NCBI GenBank assembly: GCA_963768755.1
Contig: CAVYIX010000002.1
Coordinates: forward strand, 310,001-374,000
Origin: Methanobacterium_B sp963768755
Lineage (GTDB): Archaea; Methanobacteriota; Methanobacteria; Methanobacteriales; Methanobacteriaceae
Length of the DNA stretch: 64,000 nucleotides
Reading direction: 5' to 3'
In this document: piece after piece, positions 1 to 9,265 of the stretch
How positions within the stretch are numbered: the stretch's first letter is position 1
How the letters are laid out: each line of letters starts with the position of its first letter
Program-made: the position numbers and the translations under genes
Notes under the pieces: generated by a model
Databases searched by the model: none
What the model was told of the DNA's origin: nothing
Seen by the model: the letters and a program-made list of their open reading frames with translations, nothing else

Positions 1-457
1 TTTAATTATAGTTAGTTTTATTATTGCTTTAAAACTTGATAAAATTTTATTTTATTTTTATTTATTTTGAAATTAAATTAACAAATGTTACTTACATGGG
101 GAAAATTAACAGAAAGATCTGACCTCATTTTCCATATATACATATTTATATCCATAATGGTATCTGAACACTTCGTGAGACAATTAAGGGCTCGTAATTT
201 AGTTTAAATACCGATATGGCGCAGGAATTTTAGCTTGTTCAAAGCAGTCGCTTGATTTTATCTTTGATCAAAGAATCAGATAAAAGGTTTAATATTTTTT
301 TTATTTTACATCAGTTCTAAAAAGAAATTTCTTTAAAAATTAATTCAAAACATTAATAAATGTCTAATAACTAAATATATCCAGAATTAGTTAGAATATT
401 CGTCATATTCAATTAAAATTTGATGACATCATATCAGGATAATTTATAACCTTTTAT
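1..457. other. intergenic region, no gene seen
   Basis: Very AT-rich stretch with no credible reading frame on either strand. A TATA-like TTTATAA at about 443-449 lies shortly before the next gene. Promoter transcription from it would begin near 470, which would leave the TTG at 458 outside the message and fits a start further inside that frame. Confidence 0.5.
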
Positions 458-1357
458 TTGTCATCGTTGGAGGGATTAAACATTAAAAGATATTTGGTTA
501 TGATCTTTTTAATTTTTGGATTGACACTCAGTTTAAGTATGTATGGTGTTTCTGCAGCGACTATTGGTACAAATACAACTATTAATTCGAGTTTAAACAA
601 TTATCAGAGTAATACAACACCAGGGACCATTGTAAAAGTAAGTTCCAATTCCATTTCTCAAAATGTTACCAGTTCACCAAAAACCATTAAAGTATTGATA
701 TACAATGGACATGGAGCTATAACTAGCTGTGTCGTTGGAGTTGAAACAGGATTAAAGTATGCTAACAGTAAAAATCTAGTTCCAGGTTATCGTTTCTCAT
801 GTTCAACAACTAAAAAAATTACATCATCTAACCTTTTCAAATTTAATGTATTAATCATGCCGGGTGGTATCAGTGGTATTAAATATATTCACATCATAAG
901 CGGTTCTTTAATAAGGAGATATGTTTCCAGCGGTCATGGATATTTAGGAATATGTGCAGGAGCTTATTCTGGTTCGAAGCACGTGTCTGGAATGTACAAT
1001 GGCTGGGGAGTTGCACCACATGTTTACTGCAAACATGTTACCCATGAAGGAAATCTGAAGGTCAGCATAACCAGCTCTGGTAGTAATTTATTCGGCATTA
1101 ATGGTGTAGTTACCCTAGCCCACTACAATGGGCCTGCCATGTATGCTCATGGGGGTAGTATAGTAAAATTTGCAACCTATACAGACAATACCATTGGATA
1201 CAAAAATTACGGTGCCATTGTAGGCGATACATACGGTAAAGGTAGAACTGTCTTGAGTGGACCTCATCCAGAATTACAACCTAAAAATCCTGGTATTTTA
1301 TCAAAGTTAATTGCTTGGGCTGCAAAGATCAATATAATAAATGGTCTGATTGTCTAA
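458..1357 (+). CDS. secreted class I glutamine amidotransferase-like protein (BPL_N type)
   Basis: Hydrophobic signal peptide (about residues 12-34, ending near VSAA) followed by a Ser/Thr/Asn-rich linker and a globular domain from residue 75. The domain has the nucleophile-elbow pattern GICAGAY with Cys166 and a later SGPHPE with His270 and Glu272, the order expected of a class I amidotransferase triad. The overall pattern (IYNGHGA, IMPGG, GICAGAY) resembles the N-terminal domain of biotin-protein-ligase-like proteins (BPL_N). Substrate unknown; the export signal suggests action at the cell surface. The open frame begins at TTG 458, but a GGAGGG at 469-474 lies inside it, so translation may really begin downstream: ATT 482 lies 7 nt after it, TTG 494 lies 19 nt after it. 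The next gene is another secreted protein in the same orientation. Confidence 0.75.
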   Translation: MSSLEGLNIKRYLVMIFLIFGLTLSLSMYGVSAATIGTNTTINSSLNNYQSNTTPGTIVKVSSNSISQNVTSSPKTIKVLIYNGHGAITSCVVGVETGLKYANSKNLVPGYRFSCSTTKKITSSNLFKFNVLIMPGGISGIKYIHIISGSLIRRYVSSGHGYLGICAGAYSGSKHVSGMYNGWGVAPHVYCKHVTHEGNLKVSITSSGSNLFGINGVVTLAHYNGPAMYAHGGSIVKFATYTDNTIGYKNYGAIVGDTYGKGRTVLSGPHPELQPKNPGILSKLIAWAAKINIINGLIV

Positions 1358-1731
1358 AGTAGAATACTTAGATAATTCCAACATATATTCCTTTAAAATT
1401 CATCTATTGCTTTCATTTAAGTACATTTTTATAATTTTTATGATCAAAATATACATAAAAACCATTAGTTAACACAATTTTAAATCGTCTATTAAAGATC
1501 TTGGATTTTAATTATTTAGTTCATCTGTTAATCTATTATTTTACAGAATTGGGCCTTAAATATAATTTTAACAGCGTTAAAGTCCAATTTCTAGTGACTG
1601 TTCTCACAGCGATTATAGATAAATATATATTCATGTGAACACAGCTATGAATAATACGACCATGAATGAAAATAAAATGGAATTTTATGGGGCATATTTG
1701 TTCTTTACAGAATTTACAATGGGTGTATGAC
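1358..1731. other. intergenic region with promoter of the next gene
   Basis: AT-rich, with no additional gene seen. It must hold the promoter of the secreted protease gene that follows; AAATATAATTTT near 1558-1569 and AAATATATAT near 1621-1630 are possible TATA elements, but neither is decisive. Confidence 0.4.
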
Positions 1732-3249
1732 TTGAATCAAAAAAATATTTTGAAGACATTATTAGCAGCAGCAGTAGCATTAACTTTCATATGTAGTTTT
1801 ATGCCCTATTCAGAGGCCCACATATTGATTATAGGTGATTCGAATAGCGACATCCCTCAGTCTTATAGCGAAGCATTGAGCATTGCTAATTTCCTTAAAT
1901 CAAAGGGATATTCAGTAGTTGAACTTTACAAGGAGAATGCAACTACTAAAAATATATTAAAAGGTATGTACGGTGCAGATGCAATTATATATGCAGGACA
2001 TGGGGGATATGTAACAGGAAATTATAATATGAATGGCGGCTCAGCAAACCCTCCATTTGCATTGGTTGGATCCAACGATTTCATATGGGGTATTGGAAGC
2101 GAGATGAGAGAAGGATGGAATGGTCAATTATTTACAGCACCTGTAAAACAGAATATTCCAGTAATACTACTTCAGGCATGTTTTTCTACTGGATGGGTCG
2201 ATGATAAACAAGTTTCAAACCCAATATCAACAATATACAACTTTGCTAAAATGTTCAGAGGGGCCGGTGCAAATTATTATGCCACAGCGTGGGATGGAGC
2301 AGGATTAGATTTAGTTGAAAAATTTGTTAATGGAGCTAAAAATTTCAGTCAAGCCAACAAACAAAGTGCGTATGAAAATATTATAAAATCAAATATTTAC
2401 AAAAACACTGCTGTATGGAGAAATAATAATGGATATGCTGCCTTCGTAGGAAATTGGCTCGGTCAATTCCCAACGGTTGCGCAAACCACACCATATAATG
2501 ATACAGCAGCTGAAGCTTGGTATGATGGAGACAGATCTAAAAATCCTTTCCAATCAGATTTGATAGTTAGTGAAGTTATTGCACCTGCAAAAGGATACAG
2601 TGGCAGCAAAATTTCTGTTTCCAACACAATATCAAATATTGTTAATGTCACTTCGAGCAGTTTTTATGTGAATTATTACCTTAAAAAGAGTCTGACCAGT
2701 ACTAATATCTATATTGGACAAAGTTTTATTGAAAGTTTAGATGGACTTACAAGCAAACATCAAATCACATCATTACAACTACCAATAAAAATAAATTCAG
2801 GTAGTTATTATATACAGGCCTCGGCCGATCCTTATCAAACAGTTCCTGAAACAAATGAAAATAACAATAATAAAGTCAGCTCTTCTAAAATTAGTGTCCA
2901 CACCTCATATCGTGATCTGATAATAACAGAAATCTCAGCTAATTTAAAGGGATTACGAACACTAATTGTGTCCAATACCATCGAAAATACTGGAATCCTT
3001 TCAACTAAGAGTTTCTATGTGCATTATTACATAAAGAATAAGAATTCAACAAAAAATACATTCATTGGATCGTATCATTACTCGGGACTAGGGTCCGGTG
3101 CCAGCAAACATCAAAAGATAACAATAACCTTACCTAAAAATATAAAAGCAAGTAATTACTCTGTAGCTGCATATGTTGACGCCCACAAAACAGTGCCAGA
3201 ATCTAATGAAACCAATAACTACCTCACAGGAACCATTAAAAGTGGATAA
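1732..3249 (+). CDS. secreted caspase-like (clan CD) cysteine peptidase with two CARDB domains
   Basis: The frame is open from ATG 1666, but TTG 1732 has a GGTG six bases upstream and gives an ideal signal peptide (LLAAAVALTFICSF), so I use it. From this start, residues 30-250 form a caspase/gingipain-like fold: YAGHGG with His90 after a hydrophobic strand and VILLQACFSTG with Cys150 after another, the usual His/Cys dyad of clan CD peptidases. Residues about 276-388 and 392-500 are two CARDB-type beta domains, each starting with a DLIV/DLII strand and ending in a VPE-(T/S)-NE-(N/T)-NN motif. CARDB domains are common in archaeal surface proteins. Likely an exported peptidase or adhesin; target unknown. 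The CARDB units resemble those of the secreted protein at 27661. Confidence 0.75.
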   Translation: MNQKNILKTLLAAAVALTFICSFMPYSEAHILIIGDSNSDIPQSYSEALSIANFLKSKGYSVVELYKENATTKNILKGMYGADAIIYAGHGGYVTGNYNMNGGSANPPFALVGSNDFIWGIGSEMREGWNGQLFTAPVKQNIPVILLQACFSTGWVDDKQVSNPISTIYNFAKMFRGAGANYYATAWDGAGLDLVEKFVNGAKNFSQANKQSAYENIIKSNIYKNTAVWRNNNGYAAFVGNWLGQFPTVAQTTPYNDTAAEAWYDGDRSKNPFQSDLIVSEVIAPAKGYSGSKISVSNTISNIVNVTSSSFYVNYYLKKSLTSTNIYIGQSFIESLDGLTSKHQITSLQLPIKINSGSYYIQASADPYQTVPETNENNNNKVSSSKISVHTSYRDLIITEISANLKGLRTLIVSNTIENTGILSTKSFYVHYYIKNKNSTKNTFIGSYHYSGLGSGASKHQKITITLPKNIKASNYSVAAYVDAHKTVPESNETNNYLTGTIKSG

Positions 3250-3454
3250 ATCGTTTAAATCATAGTTAATGAAATTTTTAGAAAATTAAATTAATATTAT
3301 GATGTAATCATCTTTCTAATAATCCTTAAATTTGATCTAGGATGTTTATTGAAATAAAATCAAAAAATAATAAGTAATTCGAATATTCTAATATATTAAA
3401 AAATGATTTATAATTAATTAGAATATCTAAGAAAGTTATTTAGAAAAGAAAATA

Positions 3455-3769
3455 TTAATTTTCAATTTGTGGTATTTCCTCTTCAATTTGAGGGATTTTT
3501 TCGGTGTATTTTATGGTTATATCTGTAATGTTCATCTTTCCATTTCTCATGTCACTGGTAATTTCATTTAACATTTCCAGAAGTTCATCGAATTTTTCAT
3601 CACCCTGATGGTCCAATAGATATGCTTGTCCTGAGCTGGAGTTATTGAGCACACTTACAGCCTTTAACATTTCATGTATGTTAATTTCCCCACATTTACC
3701 TTCACGAGCCCTTAAAATGAGATCGTTATTTAAACTCTTTAATTCATTTTTTAATAAAATATCAATCAT
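3455..3769 (-). CDS. hypothetical protein, 104 aa
   Basis: I do not recognise this family. It is soluble, predicted mostly helical and acidic, and ends in a short internal repeat (IPQIEEE, IPQIEN). The ATG directly abuts a GGAG, which is too close for ordinary Shine-Dalgarno use, so the exact start is uncertain. It lies just downstream of tfe on the same strand with a gap of about 100 bp and could be cotranscribed. No transmembrane segment or cysteine motif is visible. Confidence 0.55.
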   Translation of the reverse strand: MIDILLKNELKSLNNDLILRAREGKCGEINIHEMLKAVSVLNNSSSGQAYLLDHQGDEKFDELLEMLNEITSDMRNGKMNITDITIKYTEKIPQIEEEIPQIEN

Positions 3770-3871
3770 CTCCAGTTGATTATAATTTATTCAAATAATG
3801 CAGAAGTAATCCTTAAAGCAAGATCTTTAGAATCAGAATTGAAATCAGAATCTTATTCTTTGTATAAAATA

Positions 3872-4366
3872 TTATGCTTGGTTATTCTTTTTCATCATCT
3901 GTTTCAATTCAATTATTATGTTTGAGTTGTCCTGATACTCGAGTGATTCACCACATTTTGGACATGTGAAGTTGTTTTCTGTTGCTTCATCAAATTTGTA
4001 TCTGTGACCATTGTCTTTGCAGGCAAAGAACATGTTCTCTTCTTCGTACTCTAGAGATTTTTCAATCTCTTCAGAAAATTTCTCATATTTCTTGCTAATA
4101 ATTTCAAATACTTTATCTTGGTCAAATTTCCAGCTGTAAATGTACCAGTTGGTTTCTGGATCCCTACTTCTTTTATAAGTTGCTATTCCTGCATCGTATA
4201 ATTTATATAGAACTTTTCTTACGATGTTCAACCTTAATTCGGTTTCTTCAGCAATTTCTTCATCAAATGTTTTACCCTTCAAAATACATTCTATGATTGG
4301 AACACTGCTCTTTTCATCGTTAGTAATATCCATTAATATTTCCTGAACTATTGGATCGCTTAGCAT
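3872..4366 (-). CDS. tfe: transcription initiation factor E subunit alpha (TFE)
   Basis: Archaeal homologue of the TFIIE alpha N-terminal half. It stabilises the open promoter complex with TBP, TFB and RNA polymerase. The first 85 residues form the extended winged helix (FDEEIAEETELRLNIVRKVLYKLYDAGIA), followed by a charged helix and a C-terminal zinc-ribbon region. The second metal knuckle is a normal CPKCG, but the first reads CKDNGH instead of CxxC, so one ligand may be a histidine or the site may be weakened. ATG start with a strong GGAGGG eight bases upstream. Length 164 aa is normal for the family. Confidence 0.93.
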   Translation of the reverse strand: MLSDPIVQEILMDITNDEKSSVPIIECILKGKTFDEEIAEETELRLNIVRKVLYKLYDAGIATYKRSRDPETNWYIYSWKFDQDKVFEIISKKYEKFSEEIEKSLEYEEENMFFACKDNGHRYKFDEATENNFTCPKCGESLEYQDNSNIIIELKQMMKKNNQA

Positions 4367-5016
4367 TTTCTGCCCTCCGATAAATATATTTATTTCAATT
4401 TTCTACTTCAGACAATTATGGGTATTAAAAATCCACCATAATGGTCTAATAGTTTATTTAAGGCAATTTAATAAATTAGAGAATCAATTATAAAAAATTT
4501 ATAATTATTTATGTACATATTTGGCATTAACGACATTCTTAATTTAAATATTAAACAAATTAAATTTTTAATCAATTGAATTTAATATTAAAACGGTTTA
4601 TTGTAAAATTATAAAAATTAGAACACCTAAAAATAGAACAAATTTTTTTTCTCTTTTCTGTTCTATTTAATATATGTTTCGATAGCATATATACTTATGG
4701 GTATCTAATTTTCAAAAATTAAAATTTCATTGATAATTTATTAATTTATATTATGTAAGTTGTAAGATAAAAAAGTTACGATGAAAAAAATGTTCAAATA
4801 TTTAGAAATTTTGTTATAAATAGGTTGAATAAGTGTTTAACAGCTTATAATTAGATTTAAATCAAATAAAGATATTAAACTCATTTTTATATATATTGAA
4901 CCCAAATTATTCTATATTTTTTTTAATAAATTATCTGGTTGTTTAAAATTATTTGATTTATACCTGGTTTAATGAATTTTACAAATCTATCAATTTTTAG
5001 TAAAAGAATTTATATT
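4367..5016. other. 650-bp gene-free region with a perfect inverted repeat
   Basis: No credible coding frame on either strand. It contains the tfe promoter at its left edge and a 10-bp perfect inverted repeat at 4631-4668, described separately. The rest is low-complexity AT-rich sequence. Confidence 0.5.
4631..4668. repeat. perfect 10-bp inverted repeat with pyrimidine-rich loop
   Basis: AAATAGAACA at 4631-4640 pairs perfectly with TGTTCTATTT at 4659-4668, separated by 18 bases that are almost all T and C. It lies in the middle of a gene-free region, not next to a stop codon, so it may belong to a small RNA, a remote terminator or a protein-binding site. Confidence 0.55.
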
Positions 5017-5649
5017 CTACTCTTCCATTATCCATTCTTTGAACAGCTGGCTGGTTATTTCATCCATCTCTTCAAAGCTTTTGTGTTTTTTATTCCAAAT
5101 TTTCCACCATGCCGGTGGTTTTTCATGTTCAACTATGTGTAAAGCCTCATGTATAATATCGAAGTAGATTTTTGTGTCCTCCAGATCATCATCCATTAGA
5201 TCTCGATGTCTTTTTTCTCTAAGAATAACCAGATATTCATATTCAGAATTTTCTGTTAGTAGAGAATATAGGAATGTTACATCTTTATCGGTACCTCTAT
5301 TGTTGTTTAAAATTTCAATAGCATCATATACTGGTGCAATAGTATTATAAACTTTGTTGATATGGATTAATGCAGCAGATATATATGAATCATCCTCACT
5401 TTGATAAAAAAACTCACCATATTCCTTGGTGACCATTTCATAATATTCATTTCTGTATCTGTTGAACCCAAAATCGCTGTTGAGTGTTATCATATAATAA
5501 AAAGATTTCACAACATCACATTCATAATTAAAAATCTCAAATTCATGGTCAGATAATAAAAGAACCCTGTAATTCCGTGTATTTACCTGAAATCTGTAAA
5601 GAACGTAATCTATAAGATCTTCATAGAGTTCCATCGCCGGATCTTTCAC
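5017..5649 (-). CDS. hypothetical protein with a zincin-like HEALH motif
   Basis: Unrecognised 210-aa soluble, acidic and helical protein. GTG start with GGGGG about eight bases upstream. Near residue 165 the stretch FDIIHEALHIVEHE matches the extended zincin consensus (hydrophobic-x-HExxH-hydrophobic-hydrophobic), with further His and Glu residues three to four positions on, followed by a Trp-rich PPAWWKIW segment. This may be a metalloprotease site or a coincidence in an amphipathic helix; nothing else in the protein identifies a peptidase family. It stands alone with large AT-rich gaps on both sides. Confidence 0.6.
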   Translation of the reverse strand: MKDPAMELYEDLIDYVLYRFQVNTRNYRVLLLSDHEFEIFNYECDVVKSFYYMITLNSDFGFNRYRNEYYEMVTKEYGEFFYQSEDDSYISAALIHINKVYNTIAPVYDAIEILNNNRGTDKDVTFLYSLLTENSEYEYLVILREKRHRDLMDDDLEDTKIYFDIIHEALHIVEHEKPPAWWKIWNKKHKSFEEMDEITSQLFKEWIMEE

Positions 5650-5972
5650 TCATAAAACCCCCATTCTGAGTAAATGTGTTCCTAATCTGTTTATATAATA
5701 TTAATTTAATCATATTTATTATTTAATTTTGGGTATTCATCATTTTGAGGTTATTATCAAATTTTTAAATATTTATGAGACTTAATTTTAATTAGCATTA
5801 TAAAACACGATTTTATATGAATAATTTGAAATATAGTTTTATTAGAGTACTTTAGAAGTTTATTCCATGAAATAATTAAGAAATTCTTACTTTGACTGAT
5901 TAATGGGGCAAATAAAAAGAAAATAATAAAAAAATTGTTAAAATTCTATTTTTTATGAGTCTTGTTAGTTAT
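5650..5972. other. intergenic region, nothing recognised
   Basis: AT-rich with no coding frame. It presumably carries the promoter of the minus-strand gene on its left and the 3' end of the small minus-strand gene on its right. Confidence 0.45.
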
Positions 5973-6137
5973 TTATCCAACCTCAGCCATTACTTCTGAT
6001 GGCTCGCAGATCGAATCAAATAAATCTAAATCTTCCATTTGAATTTCCAGGGCCACTACAAAGGAAGTGTAAAGTGGTCCTAGTTTAGGAACACTATTTC
6101 TAAGATAATCTTGATATTTATAATTAAAGTTAGACAT
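5973..6137 (-). CDS. small hypothetical protein, 54 aa
   Basis: Short gene. ATG at 6137 (minus) has GAGGCGAT just upstream, and the frame runs 54 codons to TAA at 5973. The product begins MSNFNYKYQDYL and contains an acidic segment (EIQMEDLDLFD) and one Cys near the C-terminus. Codon use is normal for the window and the ribosome binding site is good, so I believe it is expressed. No family is recognised. Confidence 0.55.
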   Translation of the reverse strand: MSNFNYKYQDYLRNSVPKLGPLYTSFVVALEIQMEDLDLFDSICEPSEVMAEVG

Positions 6138-6428
6138 TTATATCGCCTCGTTTGATTTTAAATAATAAATTATTATATTAAGGGGGTTTAATCTTCGAAT
6201 TAACTTTTAGTTAATTATAGTTACTATAACATATATTTTTATACTATTTAAATAAATCGATCATTAATTGTATCAGAAAATAATATTAGAACATTAAAAA
6301 ATCATTTATTGTTAAATTTTAAATCTATTGAAAATAAAATTTATTTGAAAATATTTTAAAAAAAATCGAAAACTTAAATTCATTTTATAACATATACTAG
6401 TTGAGAGAAAAAAATTGAGGTGAACTGT

Positions 6429-7067
6429 ATGACAGATAACCAAGATGCCTTAAATGACGAAGTAAAGAAAAAAACATTACAAGCGAAAAATAAAGCTATT
6501 GAAGTTAAAAAAGGAGCTCTAAAAAAGACAGCAGATGCTAAAGATAGTGCTCTCATGAAAACATCTGAAATAAAAGAAAGTTCATCCAATAAAACATCTG
6601 AAATAAAAGAAAGTGCTTCGGATAAAACTGAAGAGTTTAAAGGAAATGCTGATAAAACAAGAAAACAAGCAGAAAAGAAAATAAACGAGTTTATAAGCAC
6701 TTTAAAAGATAAACAGGAAGAGTTCGGGAAAACTATATCAGATTATACGTCTGTTGACAAACCTCTAATAGATGTTATTAACACGGAAGACAGTATAATA
6801 ATAAAAGCTGACCTTCCTCTTGTAAAAAAAGAAGATATATCTGTGAACATTACAGAAGATTCCATTGAGATCATGGCAAAATTTGAAGAACCTGATGAAA
6901 ATCTAGATTTTATTAAAAGAGAAAGAAATTACGGTGCAACTAGTCGAACAATACCACTTCCAGTAAAAATAGAAGTTAAAAATGCTTCTGCAAAATTTTT
7001 AAACTCTGTTTTGACAGTTGAACTTCCTAAGGTTCAAGATGAAAAGATCAAAGTGAAAATTGCTTAA
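6429..7067 (+). CDS. small heat shock protein (Hsp20) with LEA-like N-terminal 11-mer repeats
   Basis: The C-terminal 95 residues are an alpha-crystallin domain (DVINTEDSIIIKADLP, then the ASAKFLNSVLTVELPK strand that replaces the usual A-x-x-x-x-G-V-L-x-x-x-x-P-K). The first 110 residues are unusual: a Lys/Glu/Ala/Ser-rich helix of 11-residue repeats (KTSEIKESSSN, KTSEIKESASD, KTEEFKGNAD) resembling group 3 LEA or apolipoprotein helices. Hsp20 proteins hold unfolding clients in large oligomers; an LEA-like arm could add desiccation or membrane protection, which is inference. I chose ATG 6429 because GAGGTGA at 6417-6423 is correctly spaced for it and would overlap the upstream GTG at 6420. 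Confidence 0.9.
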   Translation: MTDNQDALNDEVKKKTLQAKNKAIEVKKGALKKTADAKDSALMKTSEIKESSSNKTSEIKESASDKTEEFKGNADKTRKQAEKKINEFISTLKDKQEEFGKTISDYTSVDKPLIDVINTEDSIIIKADLPLVKKEDISVNITEDSIEIMAKFEEPDENLDFIKRERNYGATSRTIPLPVKIEVKNASAKFLNSVLTVELPKVQDEKIKVKIA

Positions 7068-7312
7068 AAAAAATACTTAACTTTTTCTTTTATTATTTTT
7101 AAAATAACTTACATTACTTACAAAATACAATGAATTAAAATCCTATTTTAAACATATATAATTAAACGTAATAAAAATATTTGAATAAAATAATCAATAT
7201 GTGAATATGCATACTTTAGACTTATAAAAACGATTCGAATCAATTAAATTTATGTAAGATTTGGGTGAAAATTGTGCATAGATATTATAAAAGGTTGTGA
7301 AAAATAGATATT

Positions 7313-8476
7313 ATGTCATTTTTATCGCTGGTGGTGAAAAATCCATTCAGAAACAAAACAAGAAGTGCACTAGCCATAGTTGGAATTGCAATTGGAATAA
7401 TGGTCATTGTAGCCCTGGGAATGGTTACTGGTGGTCTTGAAAACTCCACACAAAGCACTCTCAAGGCAGGTGCAGCAGAAATAACCGTTCTTCAAACAGG
7501 ATCAAACAGTTTCGGATCTGGTGGAACACTTAACGAATCTCTTGTAACATCTATCCTTAGTATAAACGGAGTTAAAGATACTACAGGAATTTTAAGAGCA
7601 AGTAACACCACAACAACACCAGCAACTCTGAATTCAACTAGTTCTATAGGTAGTTTAGGATCTGAAGTTTCCATAACTGGTATCGATCTAGATAAATTAA
7701 GTCTGATAGGAATTGACAGTGTAAATGGAACTACTTTTTCCAACTCTAGTACAGATCAAGTTATAATAGGTAAAACCGCTGCACAAAGCCTTAACAAAAC
7801 AGTTGGAGACACTATCAATCTTTACGGTCAAAATTTCACTATCACTGGGACATTTGAAACAGGTAACTTCATTACAGATGCTGGAATTATGATGCCACTT
7901 TCAACATTACAAAATTTAACCAGCAACCAGAACAAGGTCAGTAACATACTTGTAAAGGTAACTGATAATGCTAACGTTACAACAGTAAGCCAATCAATAG
8001 AAAATGCTTACCCTAACCAACTTACTACAACAACAGCTGAAGCAACTGCAAGTAGAATTAACCAGGGATTAAGCTTTATAGATACAGCTAGTTGGGCAAT
8101 TTCGCTTTTAGCTATCTTTATTGGAGCGGTTGGTGTCATCAATACCATGATAATGTCTGTTTATGAAAGAACAAGGGAAATAGGAGTATTAAAAGCCGTA
8201 GGATGGAAAGACAGGAGAATACTTGGTATGATACTAGGCGAATCAATTGTACTCACACTCATAGCATTTATCGTTGGTACAGTGGTGGCTGTAGTTGGAG
8301 TAGAACTAATTTTAACGCTCAGTCCATCTGTGGGGGGAATAATTAAGCCATCATTTGCATACGATATATTCTTGAGAGCATTTGTAGTTGCGTTCCTTGT
8401 AGGTGTTTTAGGTGGTTTATATCCAGCATACAGGGCTTCAAGACTATCACCAACGGAGGCACTGCGCTATGAATAA
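7313..8476 (+). CDS. ABC transporter permease, MacB/FtsX type
   Basis: 387-aa membrane protein with the typical layout: one N-terminal TM (about residues 17-40), a large extracytoplasmic domain rich in Ser/Thr/Asn, and three C-terminal TMs, ending in the conserved PAYRASRLSPTEALRYE cytoplasmic tail. Members move lipids, peptides or antibiotics, or transmit mechanical force, together with a dedicated ATPase. The ATPase gene follows immediately and overlaps by eight bases, so the two are translationally coupled. No accessory MacA-like gene is adjacent. Substrate unknown. Confidence 0.92.
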   Translation: MSFLSLVVKNPFRNKTRSALAIVGIAIGIMVIVALGMVTGGLENSTQSTLKAGAAEITVLQTGSNSFGSGGTLNESLVTSILSINGVKDTTGILRASNTTTTPATLNSTSSIGSLGSEVSITGIDLDKLSLIGIDSVNGTTFSNSSTDQVIIGKTAAQSLNKTVGDTINLYGQNFTITGTFETGNFITDAGIMMPLSTLQNLTSNQNKVSNILVKVTDNANVTTVSQSIENAYPNQLTTTTAEATASRINQGLSFIDTASWAISLLAIFIGAVGVINTMIMSVYERTREIGVLKAVGWKDRRILGMILGESIVLTLIAFIVGTVVAVVGVELILTLSPSVGGIIKPSFAYDIFLRAFVVAFLVGVLGGLYPAYRASRLSPTEALRYE

Positions 8477-9155
8477 TAATGAAAATATCATAGAGATCAA
8501 AGGCTTAAAAAAGAGTTATGATAATGGGAAAATAAAAGCATTGAACGGTATGGACTTGATAGTGAAAAAAGGTGAGTTCATATCAATAATGGGACCTTCA
8601 GGGTCTGGAAAATCATCACTCCTCAACATGATAGGCGCACTCGACACTGCTGATGAAGGTTCAATCAATGTTGCTGGTATCGATTTGAGGAAAACAAAAA
8701 ACCTCAGCGAATTTAGGTCAAAAGAAATTGGATTTGTTTTTCAGATGCACAATTTGATTCCTAACCTCAGTGTGATTGAAAACATTGAGATCCCCATGTT
8801 TGAGACCAATGCTTCGTCTAACGAGATGAGAGAAAGAGCAGTTGAACTTTTAAAATCCGTTAACCTAGAGGATAAGATCGATCAGAAACCAACAAAACTA
8901 TCCGGTGGCGAAAGACAGCGAGTGGCAATTGCCAGAGCTCTTGTAAATCATCCATCCATCATATTAGCGGATGAACCAACAGGTTCTTTAGATTCTAAAA
9001 CAGGTGAGGTTATACTGAACCTACTCAAGGATCTTCACGTAAAAGAGAATGTTACTCTTGTTATGGTCACCCATGAACCATACGTTGGAAACATGGCAGA
9101 AAGAACTGTGAATGTACTAGATGGTAAGTGTCAAAACATTGTTACCGCAACATAA
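8469..9155 (+). CDS. ABC transporter ATP-binding protein, MacB/LolD type
   Basis: Complete nucleotide-binding domain: Walker A GPSGSGKSS, Q-loop FVFQMHNL, signature LSGGERQRVAIARAL, Walker B IILADEPTG and H-loop VTHE. The start is ATG 8469, inside the end of the permease gene (shared bases 8469-8476), with GGAGG eight to nine bases upstream; the longer open frame from 8412 would lie inside the permease coding region. 228 aa, normal for the family. It energises the permease encoded just before it. Confidence 0.93.
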   Translation: MNNNENIIEIKGLKKSYDNGKIKALNGMDLIVKKGEFISIMGPSGSGKSSLLNMIGALDTADEGSINVAGIDLRKTKNLSEFRSKEIGFVFQMHNLIPNLSVIENIEIPMFETNASSNEMRERAVELLKSVNLEDKIDQKPTKLSGGERQRVAIARALVNHPSIILADEPTGSLDSKTGEVILNLLKDLHVKENVTLVMVTHEPYVGNMAERTVNVLDGKCQNIVTAT

Positions 9156-9265
9156 ACATATTAATAAATAATTATTTACTTTTTTTTCTAATTCGACTTC
9201 TGATAACAACATAAAATAGAAGATATTTTTAAGTATTTTAAAAATTAATAGAAGTCGTGGATTGT

